Origin: Anthopleura xanthogrammica
Lineage: Eukaryota; Cnidaria; Anthozoa; Actiniaria; Actiniidae
DNA: 64,000 nt
Reading direction: 5' to 3'
Assembly (NCBI GenBank): GCA_964019055.1
Contig: OZ025207.1
Location: 2,397,001 to 2,461,000, forward strand
Shown here: positions 12,176-22,345 of the stretch, one piece after another
Position numbering within the stretch: position 1 is the stretch's first letter
Layout: the number at the start of each line of letters is the position of its first letter
The notes under the pieces: model-generated
Told to the model about the DNA's origin: nothing
The model's database searches: none
Seen by the model: the letters and a program-made list of their open reading frames with translations, nothing else
Made by a program: the position numbers and the translations under genes

Positions 12176-13512
12176 CTACTCAAGCCTAGTTTCATTTTCC
12201 GCTTCACAACTTCGACTGATTACTTTGCGAAGTGCTTTAGACTTAGTTTGATTACTTCTAAGCTTGTGTTGCTGAATGATATATTTAGCCAAAGAGAATG
12301 ATCTGACCCTGACATATAAATCTACAATTGCATGTAAAACATCCTTAATTACGTGAGCTTGTGGTACCAATTCTGAGTCGGATACTATCAAATTATAATA
12401 TGCAAACAGCTCACTATCAGTCACTGACTTGTCAGTTATTCCTTTCATATTTACACTTTGTAAATTGCCATCAGGAGATAATTGCCTAAAAAAATATTCT
12501 ATTCTAAAAAAAAACTTTCTGTGAATACTTTGTGATATGCCAAAGACCTCCACGGCTAAGATTTGAAACCAGTTTCTGGGAGTCACATCCATCCTCTAGC
12601 TTTCTAGCTTTCAAAATAGACATTGCCTGCTGGCTTTCTGTTGATTTTTTAGTACCATGCTTCTTATGTAGATTATGCAGTACATAGCCACCCAGATACT
12701 GCAAACCAGCTGTTTCTCTACGTGATAGTACAGTTTGTTGTTGTGGGCTGTTATCCTTGGAGGTCTTAAATTGCTTGCAGTATACAAGCATGCAATCTGC
12801 TACTTTTGTTGACAATAATGTGGCAGCATTTCTCTAAAGTCCTTTGAAGTATTTTGCAGAGTTTAATGGAATTTCACCATAGTAGTTAGCATAAAACTTT
12901 TCAGTGTTGCCATTTTTTGAATATCCATCAAATATGGACTTCAGCTTCACAAATTCTACATTCTCGTCCTTGAGTTCTTCAAATGAGTAGACTTCCATTT
13001 CCTTTTGAATTGACTGGGCATACAGCTTAGAAGTTTTAACTTTTTGCACGGCAGTTTTCACAATGTCTGAGAGGATGCTTGGTGTAAGAGTTATAGGCCG
13101 TTTTTGAGTCGCTATGTTGCTGTGTTTTGTTGTCATGTGTCTTTGAAAACCTCCTCTGGTCTTATACCGTTTTCCACAGGCAGAACATACAATAACTTCA
13201 GGCTGAATCTACAAGACAAAAGTAAAAACCGTGAGCGACATGTAATTGCCACTTTAGACATTCAAAGACAAGGAAAGAGATTTCAAAAAGTATTTCGATA
13301 CGATCACTGCCGGCCGACGATGAAGCCTGTTCGTATCGAGTCAAAATCTTTGCATTATGCTCTAAATTTCACTCAAACGAAAAACAAATCATACTCACAT
13401 TCTCAACTGAAGCTTTAAACTGATCGTCCATCTCTTCATCTTGTTCTAACATGTCTAAAACAGCATCAAAATCATCCCCAAACAAGAAAAAATCTTCATC
13501 TTCGGCCGCCAT
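12176..13512 (-). CDS. C2H2 zinc-finger accessory gene inside the P element
   Basis: Exon 1 (13512-13399) starts MAAEDEDFFLFGDDFDAVLD, an acidic N-terminus, and ends at a strong donor gtgagt. Exon 2 starts at 13208 after ttgtag, joins in phase 0, and encodes a single C2H2 finger CSACGKRYKTRGGFQRHMTTKH followed by a long helical domain without known enzyme motifs (RRETAGLQYLGGYVLHNLHK is its most conserved-looking part). One TAG near 12833 interrupts exon 2, and a frame change occurs at a T-rich tract near 12490-12510. The tail ends at 12176. I recall proteins with this acidic start, single finger and GYV-containing domain as a cnidarian repeated family. Its place between P-element inverted repeats suggests a transposon accessory or regulator; that role is inference. 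Confidence 0.7.
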
Positions 13513-13532
13513 GTTTGTTGTTGTGATAGCGA

Positions 13533-13556
13533 GTGTGCACTCTCGTGATCACGTGA
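13533..13556 (-). repeat. P element right subterminal inverted repeat
   Basis: Inverted partner of 8150-8173. It lies about 20 bp upstream of the start codon of the minus-strand zinc-finger gene, so it may overlap that gene's promoter. Confidence 0.85.
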
Positions 13557-13594
13557 CCGGTACATTCAACATCGAGAGTGGGCCTATTGTTTAG

Positions 13595-13643
13595 CCCTTT
13601 GATGTTCGCCGGGTTTCATAACCATTCCCCTCTATTAACTCTG
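13595..13643 (-). repeat. P element right terminal inverted repeat (49 bp)
   Basis: Reverse complement of 8073-8121 without mismatch. Confidence 0.95.
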
Positions 13644-13943
13644 CTTTTCCGTAACGTAGCCGTATCCGTACCGTAACTCTTACGGTCCGTTTCCCACTCA
13701 TACGAAATTCGCTCTATCTAGTCGTGTGTTAATCACCTAGTACTATTAACAAATATCTACCGAAAATCGTTCCCCCACGTAGTTCCTCACAATGGGACTG
13801 ATTTTCACTTTTCGTTAAAGTTGACTAATGGGATACATGATTTTACTACATGATAATACATTTTAATACATTAAAATCACATTTTAATACATGATTTTTA
13901 ATGATTTTACTTTTGATTGATAGGTTATACTGCACATCTTTGA

Positions 13944-14184
13944 GTGAGAAACGCCCAAAAAACAGCCCACTGATAATGAAGTTATCTATGCTTTGAAATC
14001 AAGATATTCAATGAGGCTTAATATCGATAAGAAAATAGTAGAACATGCTGAACCTATTACCGGTGAAAAAGAACAAGAGGATCTAGAGCTTGAACAAGGT
14101 GTTGTTGATAAGGTACCCAGACAAGAATTGCCTGAAAATGAAGATCTATTGTTTGAATATGATGACAAGGTGAAATTCGATTAA
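13944..14184 (+). CDS. Unidentified acidic C-terminal exon
   Basis: Open frame DNEVIYALKSRYSMRLNIDK and onward to a charged, glutamate-rich end KVKFD. No domain recognised. Coding character is supported only by the charged composition and length. It lies 300 bp right of the P element and may belong to whatever gene the element interrupted. Confidence 0.25.
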
Positions 14185-15811
14185 AAACTCATGATACATT
14201 CTTTGACAAAAATGAACGTTGCAACTCTTTAACCTAAGTTGAGTTATAATACTGTTATTACTATATTCTCAGAGTAAAAATTCATTTAAACCCTGCTCAA
14301 AATATTACTAGTAGGTATAATTTTTTTCTGGCTGTTTCTTTATGTAACAACTCATGATTTACTGATTTCAATACTAAATATCACTTCAATATATTTCCAT
14401 AGTGATAGAAAGAATGTGTTATATTGTTAAACAATACCTACCGTTGAAACACACACTGACAGACTACTCCTAGCTATTATCATTTCAAAAGTTAATTATC
14501 TTTTTTTGAGTTCTTGACATAAATTCATAAAAGGCCAAGTGAGATAATATCAATTTTAGGGTCAATATATATTTTCTATATGTTGATAATTTAGCTTTAG
14601 TTTACCAGTGATCAAAGATACATAATACACGTTTCATTTATTCAGTTGACTCATATTATTTAGTATACATTACAATACTTTGATTCTAATTACTGCAAAT
14701 TAAATAATTAATTTATGTCAAGTCATCTACAAAAGTTGATTACATCTTAAAACAATACTGTATTGAGTTTAATATTACTTGTAGTTTATTTCAGACCAAT
14801 GAAAAGCCTTTAAAATAAATTGTTTAATTGTCATTTTTAAGCCTTTTGTCTATGCTCCTTTGTTTCTCTTTTTCTATTAAAATGTTTTTCAACTAAACAC
14901 TACCAGTATGGATTAAACCACATGCAAACTGTAAACAATATACTTTATTCACTCTATGAGCTTTGTTTTTATGCATGACTCAACAAAAAACCCAACCCCT
15001 GGGACAACATAGGGATAAGTTCATCCCGTACACAGTGAGGCATTAGATGCTTTAAGAAATCAGGTTGCCCTAACGTGGGGCATAGGACACGCATTTATAA
15101 AAAGCCTGCAATATTGAAAATAGAGGCTATCCGCAAGAAAGAATCCCTCATGTGTTCTTTAATCACCCAGTTGAAGGTGAGTGCTTTTGTTATTTAAATA
15201 CTTCAGCATCTTAGTGAAATCAAGAGCCATCCTTGCTCCATAACCATTTACAATACAAAACACCAAAATAATATGGATGCACAATCTGTGATAAATTTTG
15301 TAATCTTTTCACCAGTGTTCTTGACCTTATTTCTGTGTACTAATAATAGCAGGGGTGCGGGTTTTCAAGGTATAACATACTCCCCAGGGGTGCTATAGAT
15401 TAGACTGTCTTTTGTTTAATCCTCACCTTGTCCAAGGGGGGTCAAGCTTTTCGTTTACGATTGCATTATATGACATTTAGTAATTTAGTAAAGTACAACA
15501 CCAAATAGAAGCAAGACCTCAGGAGCTAGTACCAGCATTTTGTTTTGACACCACCAGGCCCCAGTCAGGTCTTATGCTCAGGTATCCCAGTCTACCCTGC
15601 TCCCAGGGTCTAGTCTATTCTTATATGGGGAATTTGGATTTTTGGATTTTTGGATTTCTTGAATTTTGGCCAAGTGCTAACCCCAACCCTCCCTATACGG
15701 CTAGGGTTAAAACATGGGGATCCGGTAAGATGACCTTTATATATCTTGTAACTGTCAAAAACGGTGTTTCTCGTGTTAGGTAAAGGTTTCTAATGACTTT
15801 CTAACTCCTAG
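14185..15811. other. AT-rich stretch, mostly empty
   Basis: No gene recognised. A possible small exon ends at a gtgagt donor near 15178 and could be an upstream exon of the recombinase gene that follows. Confidence 0.35.
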
Positions 15812-17737
15812 GAGCCCTTGACGGTACAGCAGGCCTTCCTGGAAAAAGATGTGTGGGGAGCTTTTTTCGAACCAAGCCTCACAGCGATCACGGAGGCCCA
15901 TACAACTGGTTAGTTGCAACATATTGGTTCATAATAATGCTATAAGTTCTTCTCTAATCCTTTAAATTGGTGGTGTTTATAGGAGATGATAGCCTGATGA
16001 AGGGAATTAGGAAGACCTCGACCCTTCAGAACTACAGTTCTGTTTTACAGGCGTTCCTGAAGTACCTCCTTATCAACAAAAAATCTTTCCCCTTCTTTAA
16101 AGACCATAGACAGGCACTGAATGGTATGTATTTCAATGTATTGTGTTGCAGTATTCCTACAACTATAACTACAACTATAATATGATCATCTTCTTCTTTT
16201 CAGTACTCTTGGAGGAACAGCCCAAATGGCGAACCTCGTGCAATAAGGAAAGGGGTCTCCAGAGGTCCATGAAGAGGCAGTTGGACGAAAAGGAGCTCCT
16301 TTCCCTGGAGGAGATGGAACTTGTTATGCAGTCTCCTTTTGCGAGCAAGTGCTCGAAGAGACTGCAGGAGCTCTTCCAGGACGAAGAGGAAACCCCAGTA
16401 AGTTCACTTGTATGTCAAATTGTAACTTTTTATTTCTAACACAGCTTCAAATGTCTTTCTTTAAGGTTCAAGCATCAGAAGACCTCAGTTCCCTGGTTAA
16501 TTACCTGCTAACGAGAATAACGATTGACAATGGGGGGAGGGCCAGCCTTGTAACAGGAATGACCGTAACGCAGTTTAAGAACAAGTCTGCGAACAAACAA
16601 AGCGACACTTTTTCGGTCGAGGTTTGTGACACTTCAATTGTACATTCGTCTACTGGACATTTAATTAATCGTTTGTTATTTACATTGCTTTCCCAGGTTT
16701 TTACACATAAGACTGGTAAAACTTATGGTTCCGCTTTCTAATGATAACCGTTGAAACATCTAGAGAGATAGAAGCCTATCTAAATACAATAAGGTAAACT
16801 ACGGTATTGCACTTGCTATAATATTAACAGTGCATAATGATTGCCTATCTTATATTATTCTACAGACCTATCTACACCACAGCCAATTCAAAGGACTATC
16901 TGTTTCTCAACCAAAACGGAGTCCCCATCCTCACCAATGTGTGGAGGAGGTTGACCGCTTTTGTGTCTAGTACAGAAGTCATTAGCAGGCCAATCTCTTC
17001 CACACATATAAGGAAGGGGATAGTAACGGACATTTACTCAGATGACAAGGTCACAGAAAAGGAGAAGGATGATCTTAGTGTGCTGATGTGCCACAGGAGG
17101 GGGTATGATAATTGATTGTTTATTGTCACTCTTGCATAGGCACATACTATATATGCTCGTACTTTTGTTGTGTTATTCAAGGACCGCTGATCGCTACTAT
17201 AACGTGAGGCAGCGGCAGCTTATGGCCTCGAGAGCTGCTACTCACTTACTACAAAAGAGGAGCAGTGCAATGAAGTAAGTAGTTATTTTAAGATATAGCC
17301 TACCTCTCTTTTCCGAACTTGACCTCCTTTTTTTTTACAGGACCAGCACATCCACAACCACATCCACAAGCACCACAGCTTCGTGCACCACCACCAGAGA
17401 TGCCACACTCGTGAAGCCTTCACTCCAACAGACGAAAATAGCAAAGTAAGATATTGATTACCAATCATAGATAAATAGATCCTATCATACTTACTCTAGA
17501 ATATTTTGTTCTTGAAGGCCAGCACATACGAGAGAGCAGTGGTCCCTGGAGGACACTGCGAGAATCACCAGGCAAATGAGGAATTTGATCCGCCAAAACG
17601 TTATGCCCAGCCGAAGTGTCATCAGGGCCCAATTTATAGAGTGCCTACCTGCCATGTGGGCACGAGATTGTTCAAGACAGTGGCAGGAATGGTGTGTGGA
17701 GAAAGTCAGAACCCTGTGGCGAAAAACTCACCAATAA
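15812..17737 (+). CDS. Intron-rich tyrosine recombinase gene (Crypton-like), nine exons visible
   Basis: Exons 15812-15908, 15983-16123, 16204-16397, 16466-16621, 16697-16793, 16866-17102, 17182-17274, 17341-17445 and 17518-17737 all have gt/ag borders and keep phase. The only break is in exon 5, where a one-base frameshift after KTYGSA is needed. The translation has an N-terminal helical domain (TSTLQNYSSVLQAFLKYLL), a basic region, then STHIRKGIVTDIYSDD and MCHRRGTADRYYNVRQRQLM, which fit the second catalytic arginine, the histidine and the tyrosine of tyrosine recombinases. A serine/threonine-rich linker and a tryptophan-rich tail (QWQEWCVEKVRTLW) follow. TAA at 17735 overlaps an AATAAA. 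Intron-rich recombinase genes of this kind occur as repeated genes in cnidarians and fish. Upstream exons may be missing. Confidence 0.72.
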
Positions 17738-17861
17738 AAAAACAAACAAAAAAAACAAAAAAAAACAAAAAGGGTTGATCCGGAGAGTGATCAGCCCCCA
17801 AAAAAATTATAAAAAACCAAAAAGGGTGGATCCGGAGAGTGATCGGCTCCCAAAAAAAAAA
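17738..17861. repeat. A-rich tract with two diverged 60-bp units
   Basis: The word gatccggagagtgatc occurs twice, about 61 bp apart, separated by A-rich sequence. It directly follows the recombinase gene and precedes the tRNA-like segment. Confidence 0.6.
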
Positions 17862-17944
17862 GGCCTCCTGAGCTGGCTCGGAGGCCGAAAAGTCAAATGG
17901 TATACCGTTTATGGTAGGTTGGTTCGAATCCAACATGACTTCCA
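17862..17944 (+). ncRNA. tRNA-like segment with Pol III-type B box
   Basis: A perfect 7-bp hairpin GGCCTCC/GGAGGCC (17862-17886) is followed by aagtca (17890-17895) that pairs with tgactt (17936-17941), which is immediately followed by CCA. In between lies a T-arm, a 5-bp stem gttgg/ccaac around TTCGAAT, giving the B-box core GGTTCGAATCC. TGGCTCGGAGG at 17874 loosely resembles an A box. It is too short and lacks normal arms for a standard tRNA, so a tRNA-derived SINE head or a degenerate tRNA is likelier. Expression is not shown. Confidence 0.35.
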
Positions 17945-18214
17945 ATGAGACAGTCTAACTGCAGGCAAGCCATATCATACACTGTTTCTATATATACGAT
18001 TCCTTAATGGTTAGAACTGTCCCTTCAGGTATATCCTAAATATTGTGTTCATATCCCATTCCCTTATGGTTATAACTGTCCCTTCTGGTATGCCAAGTAT
18101 TATTTGCAAGTCAGATATCAATAGGGGTTTGACTGTAATGGTGCTTTCATATCTACATTCATAAAGAAAACCAGAAGGGACCGAGTGTGACTGTGATTTT
18201 TTCCGCTGTTTCAG

Positions 18215-18525
18215 GCCCAAAACAGGGTGCCGTTTTTATACCCGTTATCATTGACTTCGGCAAAAGCCGACCAATTTCGGAACCTAAAGGACCCAAGCTT
18301 TTGACTGCTGAAGAGCAACTGAAGTACAAGAAGAAGTACCCTCACATCGCTCCCGAAATTGTTGAAGGACGCGGCGGACAGTCCATTGCAAGTGACGTTT
18401 TTAGTTTCGCTAAGGTGGTTGAACAAATATATATCAAATGTAAGTTTGACGAGCTTCCTCATCTAGTTACGCATTGTCTTTCGCCTTCCGTTGAAGAAAG
18501 ACCAAGCTGCACTGAGCTTTACTAA
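18215..18525 (+). CDS. Protein kinase C-lobe, terminal exon
   Basis: After a ttgtttcag-type acceptor the frame encodes VIIDFGKSRP (the DFG motif), HIAPEIVEG (the APE motif), SDVFSFAKVVEQIY (helix F) and CLSPSVEERPSCTEL (the arginine of helix I), then a stop. This is the second half of a Ser/Thr or Tyr-like kinase catalytic domain. No upstream exon with the glycine loop, the lysine or the HRD motif was found, so it is either the last exon of a gene whose other exons lie far away or a captured fragment. Cnidarians have many such short kinase genes. Confidence 0.65.
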
Positions 18526-19760
18526 GTTTTAAATATGTTACTACTGAGCTTTAAGTTACTTTTATCTGGAGAACAATGTTATTTAAAATATTCAAATAGT
18601 ATTCAAAACAAGAAATTGTAACCAAGACTGGGCTAGTTTACAGCCAATTGTAAACTACGGAATTACCTATTGAATTATTTCATAGCAGAATTAACTGTGT
18701 ATTTTAATAAAATATACCATAAAGCATTGGTAAGACTTATTCAGTTCTGTTGACGTCAATACGCAAAGCTTGACAAAAGGTGACACCTGAAGTGTAAAAA
18801 CCAACACCTACGCCCTGATTCAAGAAACTCGCTTTTTGTTTGCCCCCTGCCGATGTTGGTCCTCTCAGGGAACGGACATCAGCAGGAAGCCAGTTTTTCA
18901 AAGTCGTATGAAGCTCCTCATGACATCAGAGTTAGCCTACATACGGTTTCCCATATACAATGAAAGTGGTATTACACGAAATCAGAGTTAATTTCGCTTT
19001 TCCTTATTAACATCATTATTTGCATCATATTACCAATGCTTATTCCTTCAATGGATATCGAATGGTGGAAAATGTATTATATACGCCTATACATGCGGTG
19101 AGGTACTTCTTGTTAAATTAACATGGTTTACGGTTCGTGTGGAAATTGGTTGCTTTAAGGTGGCTTCCTATAGTATTTTTCAGATCATACCTTTCATTTC
19201 CATTTGGCTTATTCATAGTTTCAAATTATACCTATATACTTGATTTTTGGACCATTTATAGAGCTAAGATGAAATTTTAAAATGATGTTAATTTTAGCTT
19301 GATTGACGTTACCTTGGCAACGATAAACAAATATTGTTGAAGTTGGTTTTTATCGAATAACTATAAAACTTGATGAGACCTAAACAAGCGGCAAACGACA
19401 TCATCAACTTCAAGCTATTGCTTAAAGGCTAACAAAAGTCATTAATACATTACCTAGTTTACTATATGACCTTACAAGAGATGCCTCAACATTGCAATGT
19501 TTTGCAATCGTGAGTAACACGAATGGAAATGTTTTTCAAAAAATAAGAAAACGTTATGTTCAAATGCACTAATCTTGGCTTTTGGGAACCCTGTGTGCCG
19601 TGTATATGCCATGAAAAAACTTGATATTGTATCTCCTTTGTCATTCTGTTAGCATAGCAAGAAGTCAGTATGATCAGCGTTATTTATCATTGTGATGTAC
19701 TGCATGCACACAGCGCATGTGGGACTTCGTTTATATAGTCTTGGTGACGGTCGGGTCTTG
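18526..19760. other. Stretch without recognisable gene
   Basis: AT-rich. Nothing supported. Confidence 0.4.
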
Positions 19761-19835
19761 GTTTGGTTGGCACTGTTGAAATCAAACCAATTAAGTTTTT
19801 GTTTCGCATTCTAACTATGACCAGCTCAAAATTAT

Positions 19836-20201
19836 TTGTTGCTGGAATCATTCATCAAGGTCAAGAACGATTTAGTGACATATCACGAGGACGACTGTTC
19901 ATTTATGAGTTTTTCGGCGCTACTATGTGCCCAGACATTATCGATCGAAAGCTGGACTGACGCCATTGTTGATCAGATTCTTTTTGAAGGAGATAAAATG
20001 TACTTAAATGCCTTTGAAAGAGGAATTATTCCAAATACAGATACGTTGTCTCTCACGTATTTGCCTGATAGAGCTCGCTGTTTGCCTATTGATGCTCAAA
20101 CAAACAATTTGCCGATTGAGTACATCAAACCAATCGTCGCCAATCGAGGCAAAAACTTCGACAATATAACTTCACCAAGAAATCATATTTGTAAAGTATA
20201 A
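19836..20201 (+). CDS. Unidentified ORF
   Basis: 121 codons with a composition unlike the surrounding AT-rich noise: SFSALLCAQTLSIESWTDAI, then a motif DKMYLNAFERGIIPNTDTLSL and YLPDRARCLPID. It resembles a short conserved region I have seen in repeated cnidarian proteins but I cannot name it. A partial overlapping frame (19763-19960) may include upstream coding sequence. No zinc-binding or membrane features are visible. Confidence 0.35.
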   Translation: MLLESFIKVKNDLVTYHEDDCSFMSFSALLCAQTLSIESWTDAIVDQILFEGDKMYLNAFERGIIPNTDTLSLTYLPDRARCLPIDAQTNNLPIEYIKPIVANRGKNFDNITSPRNHICKV

Positions 20202-21115
20202 TTTAAAGTATTTTTTGATACTTTGATCTAAACACATTAAAACATGGTCCCTGTTAACGTTTTAAAAAGATCTATTTGTATTTATAACAAGGTCTTTTGT
20301 ACAACAGGGTTGCTTTCTCAGTTTATGCTCGCCTCAGTGTCTGAACAAAACAAGCAATTATTGCCATACTTGTTTTCTAGCTTAAGATAACAGCACTTCC
20401 TACCACACGAAGGCCAAAACAGTGCTGTTCGCAGCCTTCCCCTTTCTATTAGAAACTACTAGTCTACAGTTTACTTTTTCGATATTTGAAGCAGTTTGCA
20501 TTGTGACGTTTAACTCAATAGCTCGAACTAGTGGCCGTGCATGCCCAATATATCTTATATATTTTATAACCTTTCCGCCAATATATTGGTGCAAATTCCC
20601 GCGCTCTGATTACCTAAAATGTTATATTGGCAAAACTTGCCGTAATTTGTGTTTTTTTCCCACGAAAAAATCATTCTTATGCCAAAGTTTTATAAGATCA
20701 AACAATTTTTCGTACAAACCTTATTATTCATATTGAAAAACTACTACTTCCTACCAAAAATACAGATAAAAAATATGTGAGATTGTGGATTTTCTCATTG
20801 GTAAACAGCATATTTGTAGCTTTAAGTGGGCAGTTTATGGCCTAGCGAAAATAATGTCACGCTCGGCGATTTGCACGATTTTTTTTTACTGTGCCAAGTG
20901 CTTGGAGGATATTTTTTTTTCATTCATTTTTTTTGATAGTATATAAATACAGATTGAATGTTCAATTTTTCATTGACAGTCTATATGCACAAAAAACTGT
21001 GGTTCTTGTTTGTACTACATTTCAAAGGTTGCATTACTATCTTTCACTTCATTACTAGCAAGAAATAAAGCGATATTTGATGTTTTATGTTTTAAATATT
21101 TATTTATTCCAATGT
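20202..21115. other. Stretch without recognisable gene
   Basis: Low-complexity T-rich tracts near 20880-20935; otherwise nothing supported. Confidence 0.4.
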
Positions 21116-21119
21116 AGGA

Positions 21120-21425
21120 CGTTGTAAAAGTACGTTTCGTGGCTGGATGGAAAAGATTTTGGAGGATATTGAGGAGAATTGTATGGCAAGAGGCATGCAA
21201 GGTGTGGAGACGATGTTGACAAGCTGTACGTGGGAGAAGTTTGGTGACAGACTTGCGAGGGGTGGTGGATGCCAAATTGGCCTCTTCAATGAAATAACTT
21301 CCTTTTTTTCGACCATGAATATGTATTCCTCGCAACGGTTGCAGCTAAGTGATACTAGCCAATATCAATATTTCCTGAAACTCCACACTGGGAAAAGTAA
21401 ATCACGAGAAACTAGAAAGTATTAT
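21120..21425 (+). CDS. DUF3987-like gene, exon fragment 1
   Basis: Encodes a helical segment ending ARGGGCQIGLFNEITSFFST then MNMYSSQRLQLSD and GKSKSRET. Family members with DUF3987 (primase/helicase-type proteins common in cnidarian repeats) have the same order: a D/NE box, a serine/threonine-rich loop, then the next block that I find in 27942-28166. The frame runs into the left repeat of a retrotransposon at 21426, and a donor-like gta lies at the end, so the element probably sits just inside the intron or at the exon edge. Confidence 0.5.
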
Positions 21426-21583
21426 ATGAATTTTTTCGCGTTTTGCAAATTAGCGAAAAAATATTCTCTCGACGGTATGTATTCTCAAGGGAATTGGTGT
21501 AGGTACTTAAAGAGTTGTCAAGGTTGTTTGTGTCATCTTGGTGTTCGCTTCAGTGCCGCACATATTTATACTTATCACTTTTA
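21426..21583 (+). repeat. Split direct repeat A1 (158 bp)
   Basis: Begins atgaattttttcgcg and ends atcactttta. Appears identical to 24513-24670. It lies directly upstream of the gag start and is the likely promoter-bearing end. Confidence 0.95.
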
Positions 21584-21613
21584 GTTTTGTATTATCCTGT
21601 GAGTTTAGTTCGG

Positions 21614-22345
21614 ATGGGTGAGCGAGAAGGAGCAGTTGGAGCCGCCATTTCGCCAGAACTACAAGCAGTTTTAGATGCTCAGCAAAATTCAATTCTCGAA
21701 GCGGTCAACGCTCAACTTACTGGTTTACAATCTAATCTTCTCAAGCAACAAGCGGATCTCGCTACTCAGTTTGCGAACGAAGTGGAAACCCCCGAGAGTT
21801 ACTCCTTCAAGAAGAAAGGGAACGAGCAACAGTTCAAGATCAACCAGAAAGTTTGCAGGAAGAGCGAGAAGGCGTTGAAGGCGTTGGAAAACGGCAACGT
21901 GGATAGAGCGAAGGAGGAACTCAAAGAAGGTATTCAGTTAATTAAGGAGAGACAGAAATTGATTAAGCTTGCCGATAAATCGGAATTCGGATGGTCTACC
22001 ATTAATGAATACGTTGATGACGAATTGGCAGATAATGAAGTCGATGCTAAGAAAATTAAAAAAGCAGAAAAGAGAGCAGCCGAGAAGCTTAAGTCTGCTC
22101 AGGAGAAAAAGAGGAAATCTAGAATATCTCAGTCCTCTAGTTCAAATCAAGGAAATTCCTTTTCTGCTTCAAATTTTGCTACTCGTGATTTGCGTTATTT
22201 TCGTCCCCAAAGCGGACCGCGTTTTTTCCCGAATCGACAAAACGATTTGTGCTTCAGGTGTGGACGCCCAGGACACTGGGTCGCCGAATGTCCACGTCCC
22301 AAACCATCCAGTGCCACAACCACCGCTAGTGGATCTAAACAGTGA
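21614..22345 (+). CDS. Gag-like protein of the 21.4-kb retrotransposon
   Basis: 243 residues starting MGEREGAVGAAISPELQAVL, 31 bp after repeat A1; earlier ATGs lie inside A1 and are less likely starts. It has a helical N-terminus, a long lysine/glutamate-rich coiled-coil-like middle (KKIKKAEKRAAEKLKSAQEK), a serine-rich linker, and a CCHC zinc knuckle CFRCGRPGHWVAEC near the C-terminus. This matches nucleocapsid-type Gag that packages the element's RNA in the cytoplasm. The next ORF overlaps it in the +1 frame. No damage seen. Confidence 0.85.
   Translation: MGEREGAVGAAISPELQAVLDAQQNSILEAVNAQLTGLQSNLLKQQADLATQFANEVETPESYSFKKKGNEQQFKINQKVCRKSEKALKALENGNVDRAKEELKEGIQLIKERQKLIKLADKSEFGWSTINEYVDDELADNEVDAKKIKKAEKRAAEKLKSAQEKKRKSRISQSSSSNQGNSFSASNFATRDLRYFRPQSGPRFFPNRQNDLCFRCGRPGHWVAECPRPKPSSATTTASGSKQ

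Larger units (their letters stand above)
8073..13643. mobile_element. P-superfamily DNA transposon with two convergent genes
   Basis: A perfect 49-bp terminal inverted repeat (8073-8121 and 13595-13643) and a 24-bp subterminal inverted repeat (8150-8173 and 13533-13556, one mismatch) frame 5,571 bp. Inside are a plus-strand THAP P transposase (8294-11291) and a minus-strand C2H2 zinc-finger gene (12176-13512), tail to tail, both with introns. P elements normally duplicate 8 bp of target; the flanking octamers cattttac and cttttccg are not identical, so no clean duplication remains. Each gene has one obvious in-frame stop, so this copy is probably inactive although its termini are intact. Confidence 0.85.

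Noticed and set aside
8065..13651. 8-bp target duplication of the P element
   Set aside because: The flanking octamers match at only about half of the positions.
17706..17945. Phenylalanine-rich minus-strand ORF
   Set aside because: It is the complement of A-rich tracts.
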